A stretch of DNA of 64,000 nt, taken from NCBI RefSeq assembly GCF_020991275.1, contig NZ_JAJLQY010000007.1:310001-374000 (forward strand), in the 5' to 3' direction. A model generated the notes under the pieces. That model was not told the DNA's origin. It saw only the letters and a program-made list of their open reading frames with translations, and searched no databases. The stretch comes from Actinocorallia sp. API 0066 (lineage in GTDB: Bacteria > Actinomycetota > Actinomycetes > Streptosporangiales > Streptosporangiaceae). How positions within the stretch are numbered: the first letter of the stretch is position 1; every line of letters starts with the position of its first letter. A program made the position numbers and the translations under genes. Of this stretch, positions 1-7,963 are shown piece by piece.

Positions 1-567
1 CACGGCTACTCCACCGGAAGCCTCAACACGATCGCGCGTGAGGCCGACATCGCCAAGGGCTCGCTGTTCCAGTACTTCAGCGACAAGCTGGAGTTCTTCA
101 CCTATGTGGCGGAGGAGACGGCGCGTCGCATCCGGGAGGAGATGGAGCTGGGCATCGCCGCGCTCGACCCGGACCAGTCGTTCACGCACTGGCTCGGCGA
201 CGTCGGCTGCCTGTGGGCCGACTACTTCGCCGCGCACCCGTTGGAGCGTGCCGTCACCGCGGCGATGAACCTGGAGATCGACAACACGGTCCGGACGCTG
301 GTGCGCGGCCCGTCGAACCAGCACTACCGCGAGTCGATCAGCCCGCTGCTGGCCCGCTGGCGCGAGCGCGGCGAGATCCGCGCCGACCTGGACGACGACA
401 CCGCCCTGGCCCTCCTCATGATCGTCCTCCCGCACCTGGCCCTGGCCCCCTACTACGACGGCCTCGACCCGATCCTGGGCCTGCGCGGCAAGTCCCCGGA
501 GGAGCAGTACCCGATCATCCGCACCTTCGTCGCCACCCTGGGCCCCATCTTCGAACCGAAGCACTGA
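1..567 (+). CDS. TetR-family transcriptional regulator, 5' end outside window
   Basis: The reading frame is open from base 1 and stops at 567, so the start lies upstream of the window. The visible N-terminus (HGYSTGSLNTIAREADIAKG followed by SLFQYFSDKLEFF) is the recognition-helix part of a TetR_N helix-turn-helix, with the typical xLFxYFxxKxEL ending. The remaining about 150 residues are helical and hydrophobic, as in TetR ligand-binding domains. Probably only 15-25 N-terminal residues are missing. The ligand and target genes cannot be told from here. The next genes run on the opposite strand, so any regulated partner may lie to the left. Confidence 0.88.
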   Translation, partial: HGYSTGSLNTIAREADIAKGSLFQYFSDKLEFFTYVAEETARRIREEMELGIAALDPDQSFTHWLGDVGCLWADYFAAHPLERAVTAAMNLEIDNTVRTLVRGPSNQHYRESISPLLARWRERGEIRADLDDDTALALLMIVLPHLALAPYYDGLDPILGLRGKSPEEQYPIIRTFVATLGPIFEPKH

Positions 568-579
568 GCCGACGGGCCG

Positions 580-912
580 TCAGGGGAAGCCGAGGGTGCG
601 GCGGAGCATGGCGGTGGTGGCTCGGTCGCCTACGGCGAGGCAGAGGGAGGTGAGTTGCTCGGGGGTGTAGTGGGGGAGGAGGGCGTCCCAGGTGGTGGGG
701 TGGATCATGCGGTCGGTGCAGAGTTGGTCGACGGCCTGGAGGAGGAGGCGGTGGCGGTCGGTGAGGGGGGAGGGTGAGGTGAAGGGGGTGCCTTCGATGG
801 TGTGGGCGGCGCGGCGGACGGCGAGGTCGAGGTCGGTCGGTGGGAGGGCGCGGCGGAGTGCCGCGTCGAAGCGGTGCCAGGGGCGGCGGATGCGGCGGGG
901 CAGCACGGTCAC
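580..912 (-). CDS. Small carboxymuconolactone-decarboxylase-like protein
   Basis: This 110-residue protein is translationally coupled to the upstream fusion gene: its GTG start (912-910) overlaps that gene's TGA as GTGA. Its second half (LLLQAVDQLCTDRMIHPTTW, then ...SLCLAVGDRATTAMLRRTLG) aligns residue by residue with the carboxymuconolactone-decarboxylase-like part of its neighbour (LLRAVDELHEARAISPATLA, then ...ELCLLVGHYEMLAMFLKSAG). The two look like products of a tandem duplication. The C-x-x-H redox motif of AhpD-type members is not visible; a single Cys sits at about residue 91. It may be a regulatory or structural partner of the fusion protein. Function inferred only from this similarity. 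Confidence 0.72.
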   Translation of the reverse strand: MTVLPRRIRRPWHRFDAALRRALPPTDLDLAVRRAAHTIEGTPFTSPSPLTDRHRLLLQAVDQLCTDRMIHPTTWDALLPHYTPEQLTSLCLAVGDRATTAMLRRTLGFP

Positions 913-1910
913 GGCTCTACCTCCACAACGAGGATCTTCGTCAGGCGTAGGAACGGGCGGTAGCGGGCGGGCACGAGGTCGCCAGCGGTCGGCACGTCGG
1001 TGACGCGCGCCCCGCTGATCCGGCGGAGGCGGCCGAGCCGTTCGACGCCGCCGCGTCCGGCGGCGAGCAGGTTGCGGACCCAGTCGACGCGGTCGCCGTA
1101 GGGCAGCGCGACGATCAGGTGACGGCCGTGGCGGAACGCCATGACGGGCGTCCGGTACACCCGGCCCGACTTGCGGCCCCGGTGCACGATGATCGCCCAG
1201 GGCGGCAGGAACGGGGCCCAGCGGGACTGGATCCTGTTGACGTACCGGCGGTTGAGGTCGGGCAGCGACGCCGGGGCGAGCCGGTCGGAGTCGTCGGGGC
1301 GGCGCAGCCAGGACAGCGGCCCGCGCTCCCAGGCGCCCGCCTCGGGGACGGCCCCGGCGGACTTGAGGAACATCGCGAGCATCTCGTAGTGCCCGACGAG
1401 CAGGCACAGTTCGGCGACGCGGCGTTCGTCCAGGAACGTCCGCAGTTCGGCCAGCGTCGCGGGGGAGATCGCGCGCGCCTCGTGCAGCTCGTCCACCGCC
1501 CGCAGCAGGACCCGCTGCGCCGGGCTCAGGCCGGGTGTGTCGGGCCCGGCGGCGATCCGCTCGACGGTCTCGATGGACAGCCCGCCGAGACGGGACAGGA
1601 AGACGTGGTGCCGGAACTCGTACCAGGCGCCGGTGTTCCACGCCGTCCGCAGCGTCACCAGCTCGGTGACGGCCCGGCCGAGGCCCGAGGTGATCACGGC
1701 GCGGCCGAACGGGAGGTAGGCGTGGAAGACGGCGCGGTCGCGGCCGGTCAGGTCGGCGAGCCGGATGCCTCGGGTGCCGAACAGCGGGGCGAGCGCGTGC
1801 ATGGCGAGCCAGGTGCGCGGCCCCAGGTGGCGCAGCCCGCCGGGGCGGATCCGGGGCGGGTCGGCGTGCGCCCAGTGGGGTGCGGCGGCGAGCCTGGTGA
1901 CGGCGTTCAA
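909..1910 (-). CDS. Carboxymuconolactone-decarboxylase domain fused to F420/deazaflavin-dependent nitroreductase domain
   Basis: A 333-residue protein with two parts. Residues about 30-185 resemble the carboxymuconolactone decarboxylase family (GRAVTELVTLRTAWNTGAWY, ...LCLLVGHYEMLAMF). Residues about 215-333 resemble the deazaflavin (F420)-dependent nitroreductase family: VHRGRKSGRVYRTPVMAF, then ALPYGDRVDWVRNLLAAG and PFLRLTKILVVE. That family reduces quinones and nitro-compounds with reduced F420. The start is TTG at 1910, chosen because GGGAGG lies 6-11 bases upstream. It diverges from a TetR gene at 1988, with a 13-bp palindrome between them, so the TetR probably controls it. A detoxification or redox role is inferred. 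Confidence 0.82.
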   Translation of the reverse strand: MNAVTRLAAAPHWAHADPPRIRPGGLRHLGPRTWLAMHALAPLFGTRGIRLADLTGRDRAVFHAYLPFGRAVITSGLGRAVTELVTLRTAWNTGAWYEFRHHVFLSRLGGLSIETVERIAAGPDTPGLSPAQRVLLRAVDELHEARAISPATLAELRTFLDERRVAELCLLVGHYEMLAMFLKSAGAVPEAGAWERGPLSWLRRPDDSDRLAPASLPDLNRRYVNRIQSRWAPFLPPWAIIVHRGRKSGRVYRTPVMAFRHGRHLIVALPYGDRVDWVRNLLAAGRGGVERLGRLRRISGARVTDVPTAGDLVPARYRPFLRLTKILVVEVEP

Positions 1911-1942
1911 TGGGCGCCTCCCGTCCGGTCACAGGTCCTTAC

Positions 1943-1955
1943 ACCGTACTACGGT
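1943..1955. promoter_or_regulatory. Perfect 13-bp palindrome, candidate TetR operator
   Basis: ACCGTA-C-TACGGT is a perfect inverted repeat in the 77-bp gap between the oxidoreductase start (1910, minus strand) and the TetR start (1988, plus strand). Such a site between a TetR gene and its divergent target is the usual autoregulatory arrangement. Binding itself is inferred. Confidence 0.55.
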
Positions 1956-1987
1956 CGGTTCTGCGACAAACCAGTAGCATTGTTGCG

Positions 1988-2587
1988 GTGAAGGCGGAAC
2001 AGCAGCAGCGGGCGGGCGCGCTACCGCCCGCGCCCGACCCCGCCCTCGACCCGTACCTCGACGCCGCCGCGCGGTGTTTCACCCGGTTCGGGGTGGGCCG
2101 CACCTCGGTGCAGGACATCGCCCGCGAGCTGGGCGTCAACCGCACCACGGTCTACCGGCAGGTGGGGAATGTCCGGTCGGCGGCGCTGCTGCTCGTCTCC
2201 CGCGAGGTGGACCGGATCCTGGCGACGCTGCCGGGGCGGATCGCCGGCCTGGACGGGCCCGAGGCCGTCGTCGAGCTGCTCGCGACCGTCATCGAGGAGA
2301 GCCTCGCGCATCCGGTGCTGCAGAAGATGCTGACGGACGAGCGGGACATGATCGGCTCGCTGCTCGCCGGGGAGATCCCACGGCTGTTCACCGAGATCAC
2401 CGACCGGATCGCCCCGCTGCTGCGGCTGCTGGCCGGGGGCGGTGCGATCGCCGACCGCGACCCGGTGGTCGTCGCCGAGTGGCTGACGCGGATCGCGGTC
2501 ACCGTCATGGTGGCCGAGCCGCGCGGGCCGCTGCGCCGGTTCCTCGCCGAGCTGCTGGTGCCCGCGCTGCGGCCGTACGAGCGTTAG
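1988..2587 (+). CDS. TetR-family transcriptional regulator
   Basis: An approximately 199-residue TetR protein. The helix-turn-helix reads ...RCFTRFGVGRTSVQDIAREL followed by GVNRTTVYRQVGNVRSAALL. The frame is open upstream to 1910, but that would overlap the divergent gene and the palindrome at 1943-1955; the GTG at 1988 (VKAEQQQ) leaves the operator free and is preferred. The C-terminal domain is of the unclassified TetR_C type, with no ligand motif. It probably represses itself and the divergent F420-type oxidoreductase. Its stop codon overlaps the stop of the convergent SCP2 gene by four bases. Confidence 0.85.
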   Translation: MKAEQQQRAGALPPAPDPALDPYLDAAARCFTRFGVGRTSVQDIARELGVNRTTVYRQVGNVRSAALLLVSREVDRILATLPGRIAGLDGPEAVVELLATVIEESLAHPVLQKMLTDERDMIGSLLAGEIPRLFTEITDRIAPLLRLLAGGGAIADRDPVVVAEWLTRIAVTVMVAEPRGPLRRFLAELLVPALRPYER

Positions 2588-2985
2588 GCCGTCAGGTCCT
2601 GGATCGTGCGCTGGAAGGCGAGCTGTTCAGGGGTCGGCTCGCCCTGGACCGACACCAGCGCCATCACCTGGGCGGAGTCGCCTTCGATGGTCAGCTCACC
2701 CGACATGATCGACGTGATCACCAGCGACGGGTCGTTCTCCACGTAGAGGCGCTGGGCGACCTCGTAGGGCACCGTGACGGTCGTGGTGGCCGAGTCGTCC
2801 AGGCCGCGCGCGACGACGCCGGAGTTGGTGTGCACCTGCACGTCGCCGTCCGGGCCGCCCTTGACGACGAGGTTGATGAGCAGCCCGTCGAGTTCGGCGG
2901 GCGGGGCGGGCCATGCGGGGCGGAGCGCCTCCACCGCGTCGAGCCAGGCGTTGGACAGGAAGACGTGCTTGGCTTTCCGTGCCAT
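2584..2985 (-). CDS. SCP2 sterol-carrier-domain protein
   Basis: A 133-residue single-domain protein of the SCP2 fold: a beta-rich middle (LLINLVVKGGPDGDVQVHTN), then the TTTVTVPYEVAQRLYVENDP and ...IMSGELTIEGDSAQVMAL segments typical of SCP2 proteins, which bind lipids or acyl-CoA in a hydrophobic tunnel. There is no signal peptide, so it should be cytoplasmic. It lies 15 bases downstream of the degenerate ABC1 gene on the same strand, so the two may be co-transcribed. Its stop overlaps that of the TetR gene. The lipid ligand is unknown; the nearby mce and ABC1 genes make a lipid or steroid role plausible. Confidence 0.8.
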   Translation of the reverse strand: MARKAKHVFLSNAWLDAVEALRPAWPAPPAELDGLLINLVVKGGPDGDVQVHTNSGVVARGLDDSATTTVTVPYEVAQRLYVENDPSLVITSIMSGELTIEGDSAQVMALVSVQGEPTPEQLAFQRTIQDLTA

Positions 2986-3000
2986 CGGATCTCCTCGGTT

Positions 3001-4356
3001 CTAGCCGGCTTCTTCGGCGGTCAGCCGTCGGTTGATCTCGCCGAGACGGGGCAGCAGGGGCAGCAGCGTCTGGACGAACGGGGTGTCCGGGACAACATGC
3101 CGAGTGAGCGCGCGGTAGGTCAAGAGGGCGCGCGCCCAGCCGACCAGCCGGGCCGGGACGCGCAGCCCGTGCCTGGCGGCGAGGCCGGTGAGGACGGGCC
3201 CGGCGGCGTCCCCGGCGCGCAGCAGGCGCAGCGGCGCGAGTTCGGGCGCGGCCCGTAGGTCGGCTTCGAAGGCTGCCCGGTCAGTGGATTCCGGGACGGC
3301 TCCGAGCCGTCCGAGGGCGTCCACCTGGCCCGCGAAGTCGCCGCCGAACAGCGCTGTGACGTAGTCGAGGAAGGCGCGGCGCAGTTGGGGCGCGAGGCGT
3401 CCGGTGGCGGTGCATCCGGCGAGCAGGAACGTCCCGTCAGGCAGCACGAACAGGTGCTCGGGCCGGAGGTCGGCGTGGAAGACCCCGTCCGCGAGCGCCG
3501 CCTCGACCACGAGGGTGAGGAGCGCGGGCAGGACGTCCTTGACGGCCGCGTCAGGCGCTTCGGAGAGGGGTACCGCACCCGGAGGCAGCGTGAACGCGAC
3601 GGCTTCCCGCGCGCTCAGCACGGGTGTGGCGAGCCGCAGCCCGCGCATCCGCTCGCCGAGCAGGTCGGCGAGTTCGGTGGAGTTGTGCGCGTCGTGCCGC
3701 AGGTCGGTCTGTTCGGCGGCCTGCCGGGCGGTCGCGCGCAGCAGCGCCATCGGCCGCACCGAGCGGGCCTGGGGGAGCAGCGCGACGGGCGCGAGGAGGT
3801 TGGCGGCGAGCCTGAGGTCGTCCCGCACCCCCGCCCGCGCGCCCGGCCGCAGCACCCGCAGCAGCACCGGATCGCCGTCCTGGAGCGTGCCCCGGTGCAG
3901 TTGGTGCAGGGGGGAGACGGCCAGGGGCACCGGGTCGAGCGAGGCGACCGCGCCGGTGAAGGCGCGGCTGAGCGCCCGGTGGACCTCGCGGGCCGGGATC
4001 GGCGCGACCGGCGCGGGGGAGTCCCGCAGGAGGTCGGCGAGCACGCCGGGCGTGAGGCCCTCGGCGTCCCGCAGGAGCAGCGCGAGTTCGCCGCCGGACG
4101 GCCCCAGCGCCGTCAGATGCTCGTGGAGCCATCCCGCCGACGCGGCCCGCACCGCGTCCCGGGGATCGCCCGCGAGGCCGTCCAGGGCGGCTCCAGGGAG
4201 GCGGCCGAGGGCCCAGCGGAGCTGGCCGGCGGGCAGGGCGACGGCGTGCCGGGCGAGCCTGCCGAGCGAGGGCGGCCCCGGCGACGCCCAGGCGCGGGCG
4301 CGGGCGGCGAGCCGTTCCTCCCGGAGGTGTCCGTCGGACGGGAAGTCGGGGTCCAT
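3001..4356 (-). CDS. Degenerate ABC1/UbiB-family protein (probable pseudokinase)
   Basis: A 451-residue protein that aligns with the canonical ABC1 kinase encoded divergently at 4457 but has lost key motifs. The nucleotide-binding VVKVQRPG becomes VLLRVLRPG (Lys to Arg). The catalytic-loop HGDVHAGN becomes HADLRPEH (Asp kept, metal-binding Asn lost). The YLDFG motif becomes LLAGC. The KLGQ motif of the family is not recognisable. The overall order and the C-terminal helices are retained. It may be a non-catalytic partner of the neighbouring kinase or a lipid-handling scaffold. No clear Shine-Dalgarno precedes the ATG at 4356; a leaderless transcript is possible. Confidence 0.72.
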   Translation of the reverse strand: MDPDFPSDGHLREERLAARARAWASPGPPSLGRLARHAVALPAGQLRWALGRLPGAALDGLAGDPRDAVRAASAGWLHEHLTALGPSGGELALLLRDAEGLTPGVLADLLRDSPAPVAPIPAREVHRALSRAFTGAVASLDPVPLAVSPLHQLHRGTLQDGDPVLLRVLRPGARAGVRDDLRLAANLLAPVALLPQARSVRPMALLRATARQAAEQTDLRHDAHNSTELADLLGERMRGLRLATPVLSAREAVAFTLPPGAVPLSEAPDAAVKDVLPALLTLVVEAALADGVFHADLRPEHLFVLPDGTFLLAGCTATGRLAPQLRRAFLDYVTALFGGDFAGQVDALGRLGAVPESTDRAAFEADLRAAPELAPLRLLRAGDAAGPVLTGLAARHGLRVPARLVGWARALLTYRALTRHVVPDTPFVQTLLPLLPRLGEINRRLTAEEAG

Positions 4357-4456
4357 GCAGCCGAACCTAAGCCCTCTCCGGAGTGACTTGCAACATATCG
4401 ACGCTTTTGTCGCAGTGAGCTAGCTTGGGCGGTACTTCCCACCCCCGGAGGCATCC

Positions 4457-5830
4457 ATGACGTTCTGTGGCCCGTACACCGACGGTCCCACACCCGCGGA
4501 TCTGGAGATCACGGCGCCACGGCTCGACAGACTGGAGTGGAAGGACCCCGCACGGCTCGCCGTCGTCGTCACCGTGCTGTGGTGGAACACGCTGCGCCAG
4601 GTCGCGCGCTGGGGGGCGCGGCGCGGCGAGAAGGACCTCCGGGACGCCGCCGCGCGCGGCGTCATCGACGCGTTCGAGCGGCTCGGCCCGATGTACGTGA
4701 AGCTCGGCCAGGTCATCGCCTCCTCGCCCGGCCTGTTCCCCAGGCCGCTCGCGGACGCGGCGCTGCGCTGCCTGGACGAGGTCCGGCCGATCGACGGCGC
4801 GAGCGTCCGCCGGATCATCGCCGAGGGCCTGGGCGCCCGCCCCGAGGAGATCTTCGCCGCGTTCGACGACACGCCCCTGTCGGCGGCGTCCGTCGGCCAG
4901 GTCCACGCGTGCCGCCTCCCCGACGGCCGTGACGCCGTGGTCAAGGTGCAGCGGCCCGGCATCACCGAGCTGATGGCGACGGACGTGCGCGTCGCCTACT
5001 TCTTCTCCCGGATCCTGGAGCGGGTCTCCAAGGTGATGCGCTCGGCCAAGCCGACCGCTGTCATCGAGGACCTGCACGCGGTCACCTTCCAGGAGCTGAA
5101 CAGCGCGCTGGAGGCCAGGCGTCAGCACGACTTCAGGGAGCGCATGTACGCGTTCGGCGACAACGAGGGCGTCACCGCGCCCGAGGTCTACTGGGACTAC
5201 TGCGGCCCCCGGGTCATCTGCATGGAGCGCATGTACGGGCGGCCCCTGGACGAGCTGGACGCCTCCGGCATCGAGGGCGTCGACGGCCCCGAACTGCTGC
5301 GCCGGGGCGTCAAGGTGTGGGTGGAGGCCGCGCTCGTGCACGGCGCCTTCCACGGCGACGTCCACGCGGGCAACCTCTGGCTGCTGGACGACGGCCGCAT
5401 GTGCTACCTGGACTTCGGGATCATGGGCGAGCTGCACGGCCCGTGGCAGGAGTTGATGCGCGACATGTTCTACACCGGCATGTTCGACGCCGATTTCCAC
5501 CGGCTCGTCCCGCACTACCGCGACCTGGGGATCATCCCCGAGGGCATCGGCACCGACGCGGAGATCGCGATGCGCCTGGAACTCGTCTTCGGCCCCATCC
5601 TGAGGTCCGGGATGGCCGGGATCAGCGTGGGCCGGACCATCACGATGCTCCTGGACATGGCCAAGCAGTACAACGCGGAATCCCCGCGAGAGCTGATCCT
5701 TATCAGCAAGCAGCTTCTCTACTTCGAGCGCTACTCCACCGCCCTGGCTCCCGACTGGATCCTGTTCGCCGACCGCTCCATCGCGAAGAACGTCTTCCCG
5801 GAGGCGGTCGCGGCGGCCGACCCGGCCTGA
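4457..5830 (+). CDS. ABC1/UbiB (AarF)-family atypical kinase
   Basis: A 457-residue ABC1-family protein with the expected motifs: KLGQ (residues 82-85), SAASVGQVH (142-150, replacing the P-loop), VVKVQRPG with Lys163, HGDVHAGN (299-306) and YLDFG (317-321). ABC1 proteins are protein-kinase-like ATPases linked to isoprenoid-quinone and lipid metabolism; in a menaquinone-using actinomycete the target is unknown. The ATG at 4457 has GGAGG six bases upstream. It shares a 100-bp promoter region with the degenerate ABC1 gene on the other strand. C-terminal membrane helices, common in UbiB, are not obvious. Confidence 0.88.
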   Translation: MTFCGPYTDGPTPADLEITAPRLDRLEWKDPARLAVVVTVLWWNTLRQVARWGARRGEKDLRDAAARGVIDAFERLGPMYVKLGQVIASSPGLFPRPLADAALRCLDEVRPIDGASVRRIIAEGLGARPEEIFAAFDDTPLSAASVGQVHACRLPDGRDAVVKVQRPGITELMATDVRVAYFFSRILERVSKVMRSAKPTAVIEDLHAVTFQELNSALEARRQHDFRERMYAFGDNEGVTAPEVYWDYCGPRVICMERMYGRPLDELDASGIEGVDGPELLRRGVKVWVEAALVHGAFHGDVHAGNLWLLDDGRMCYLDFGIMGELHGPWQELMRDMFYTGMFDADFHRLVPHYRDLGIIPEGIGTDAEIAMRLELVFGPILRSGMAGISVGRTITMLLDMAKQYNAESPRELILISKQLLYFERYSTALAPDWILFADRSIAKNVFPEAVAAADPA

Positions 5831-5849
5831 GCGCGGCGGGCGCGGGCCG

Positions 5850-6500
5850 TCAGTACCAGTGGTTGCGCTGCCAGAAGCCCCACGCCTTGCACGGGTCGCC
5901 GTAGCGGGCGCCGATGTAGGACAGGCCCCAGACGATCTGGGTCGTCGCGTTGGTCTCCCAGTTGGGGCCCGCGCTGGCCATCTTGGAGCCCGGCAGCGCC
6001 TGCGGGATGCCGTAGGCGTCGCTCCAGGGGTTGTCGGCCCGCTCGTTCCAGTTGGACTCCTTGGTCCACAGGATCTTCAGGGCGGGCCAGCACGCCTGCC
6101 AGCCCTTGGCCGCGTTGAGCTTCTCGCCCGCGTCCAGGTTCTGCTCGGCCGTCGGGTTGGGGAGCTTCGCGAGCTTCTCGGCGGCGATCTTCGCGTCGAT
6201 CTTCGCCTTGTTCTTCTTGTACCACTCGGCCTTCTTGCGGGCCGCCTCCTTGGCGCGCTTCTCGGCCAGGTAGGCGCGCTTCTTGGCGGCGGCGACGGCG
6301 TCCGCGACGAGCGGCTCCATGTCGTTGGCCTGGACCAGGCTGAGCGCCTCGGCCGCCGACAGGGTGCCGTCCCCGGCGATGGCGGGCGGGTCGGACTCGC
6401 CGAACTCCAGCTCGACGAGGGCGTAGCCGAGCACGCCCATCGCGGCGAGCGCGATGACGGCGTTGCTGGTGAGGATCCGGCGCGCGACGGAGGGGCTCAT
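5850..6500 (-). CDS. Membrane-anchored lytic transglycosylase-like protein
   Basis: A 216-residue protein with an N-terminal hydrophobic segment (VIALAAMGVLGYALVELEF, residues about 14-32), then a Lys/Ala-rich charged helix (about 70-125) that looks like a coiled-coil or wall-spanning spacer, and a C-terminal lysozyme-like SLT domain. The last contains WTKESNWNERADNPWSDAYG followed by IPQALPGSKM, the actinobacterial transglycosylase signature; the Glu in KESNW is the expected catalytic acid. Family members cleave the glycan strands of peptidoglycan. The ATG at 6500 is the first likely start; no strong Shine-Dalgarno is visible. It is probably exported and lies 3' of an M20 amidohydrolase. Confidence 0.83.
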   Translation of the reverse strand: MSPSVARRILTSNAVIALAAMGVLGYALVELEFGESDPPAIAGDGTLSAAEALSLVQANDMEPLVADAVAAAKKRAYLAEKRAKEAARKKAEWYKKNKAKIDAKIAAEKLAKLPNPTAEQNLDAGEKLNAAKGWQACWPALKILWTKESNWNERADNPWSDAYGIPQALPGSKMASAGPNWETNATTQIVWGLSYIGARYGDPCKAWGFWQRNHWY

Positions 6501-6556
6501 GGACAAGAAGGATGCACGCTCCGGGCCGGTGCCGGAACCAGGAGCGGCGGAAAACT

Positions 6557-7747
6557 CTAGGCGGAGGCCAGCCGACCCAGCGCGAGGGCGGCGTACAGGG
6601 CGCTGCCCCTGGCCAGGACGGAGTCGTCGAACTCGGCGTCCGCGCTGTGGTTTCCGGGCGCGGTGGCCGGGTCGCGGCCGGGCGGGGTGGCGCCCAGCAT
6701 GGCGAGGGCGCCGGGCACGTCGGCCAGCACGAACGAGAAGTCCTCGGACGCCAGGATGGGCTGGGGCGCGTCGAAGTAGCTGTGCTCGCCCAGCAGGGCG
6801 CGGGTGGTGGCGGCGAGCCGTCCGGCCTCGGCGTGGTCGTTGCTGGTGACGGGGTAGTCGATCCGGTAGTCCACGTCCACCTCGACGCCGTGGGCTGCGG
6901 CGAGCCCTGCGAAGACCCGGTGCAGGCCCGTACGCACCCGCTCCTGTGACGCCGTGGAGAACGACCGTACCGTCGCGCTGAAGACGGCGTCGTCGGGGAT
7001 GACGTTGGGGGCGGCGCCCGCGTGGATGCTGCCGACCGTCACCACGACGGGGTCGAGCACGTCGAACTCGCGGGTGACGAACGTCTGGATGGCGCCGACC
7101 ATCGCGCAGGCGGCCGGGATCGGGTCGCGGGCCCGGTGCGGCATGGACGAGTGCCCGCCCTGCCCCCGGACGGTCACCGTCACGGTGTCGGCCGCCGCCA
7201 TGATCGGCCCGCCCCGGCACACCACGAACCCGGACGGCAGGATCGACGACGACACGTGCAGCGCGTACGCGGCGACCGGCTTCTGCCAGGTGGCTTCCAG
7301 CACGCCCTCGTCGATCATGAGCCGGGCCCCGTGGTAGCCCTCCTCGCCCGGCTGGAACATGAGGATGACGCTCCCGGCGAAGTCCTCGGCGGCCAGGAGC
7401 CGGGCCGCGCCGACGAGCATCGCGGTGTGCAGGTCGTGCCCGCACGCGTGCATGACGCCGCGCGTCCGGGAGCGGAACTCCAGGTCGGTGTGCTCGTCCA
7501 GGGGCAGCGCGTCCATGTCGGCGCGCAGCAGGACGGTCGGCCCCGGACGGGAGCCGTGCAGGACGGCCGTGACGGAGGTGAGCGCCCGTCCCGTGGTGAT
7601 CTCCAAGGGGAGGCCGCGCAGCGCGTCGAGCACCTTGTCGCGGGTGGCGGGCAGGTCCAGGCCGGTCTCGGGCTCGGTGTGGATGGCCCGCCGCAGGTCG
7701 GCGAGGTCGTCCTGGAGGGCCGCGGCGTCGGCGAGCGTCACTGTCAC
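6557..7747 (-). CDS. M20-family amidohydrolase (hippurate hydrolase / IAA-amino-acid hydrolase type)
   Basis: A roughly 396-residue metallo-amidohydrolase with the M20D motifs HACGHDLHTAM (metal-binding CGHD), QPGEEGYHGA (catalytic Glu and metal ligand), VRGQGGHSSMPH (dimerisation-domain His) and ASEDFS near the C-terminus. Enzymes of this group remove acyl groups from N-acyl amino acids or related amides in the cytoplasm. The frame is open to 7801; the GTG at 7747 (VTVTLADAA) is preferred because AGAGGG lies about 12 bases upstream and the longer N-terminus is Arg/Gly-rich and not family-like. It is the 5' gene of a possible two-gene unit with the transglycosylase. Confidence 0.87.
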   Translation of the reverse strand: MTVTLADAAALQDDLADLRRAIHTEPETGLDLPATRDKVLDALRGLPLEITTGRALTSVTAVLHGSRPGPTVLLRADMDALPLDEHTDLEFRSRTRGVMHACGHDLHTAMLVGAARLLAAEDFAGSVILMFQPGEEGYHGARLMIDEGVLEATWQKPVAAYALHVSSSILPSGFVVCRGGPIMAAADTVTVTVRGQGGHSSMPHRARDPIPAACAMVGAIQTFVTREFDVLDPVVVTVGSIHAGAAPNVIPDDAVFSATVRSFSTASQERVRTGLHRVFAGLAAAHGVEVDVDYRIDYPVTSNDHAEAGRLAATTRALLGEHSYFDAPQPILASEDFSFVLADVPGALAMLGATPPGRDPATAPGNHSADAEFDDSVLARGSALYAALALGRLASA

Positions 7748-7963
7748 AGACCGATCCAACCCTCTGCCCGGACGTAAGGCAACGCCCGGTAGCCCCCGCA
7801 CGACAGGCCGCGCGGGCCGGAATTCGGGTTCCCCGGCCTATCTGACAACACCTATTCCCAAGTTGGACCGAATGCCAGTAGAGTGCCGCGAGTCCGGCGA
7901 ATGTGACGCACGTCGCTTCCTGGAACGAGCCGTCCACCCGTGGTGCCAAGGGGGTACGAACGC

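Noticed and set aside
4367-5515. A 382-codon minus-strand frame opposite the ABC1 kinase
   Set aside because: Antisense shadow: the plus strand encodes all ABC1 motifs and has a good ribosome-binding site.
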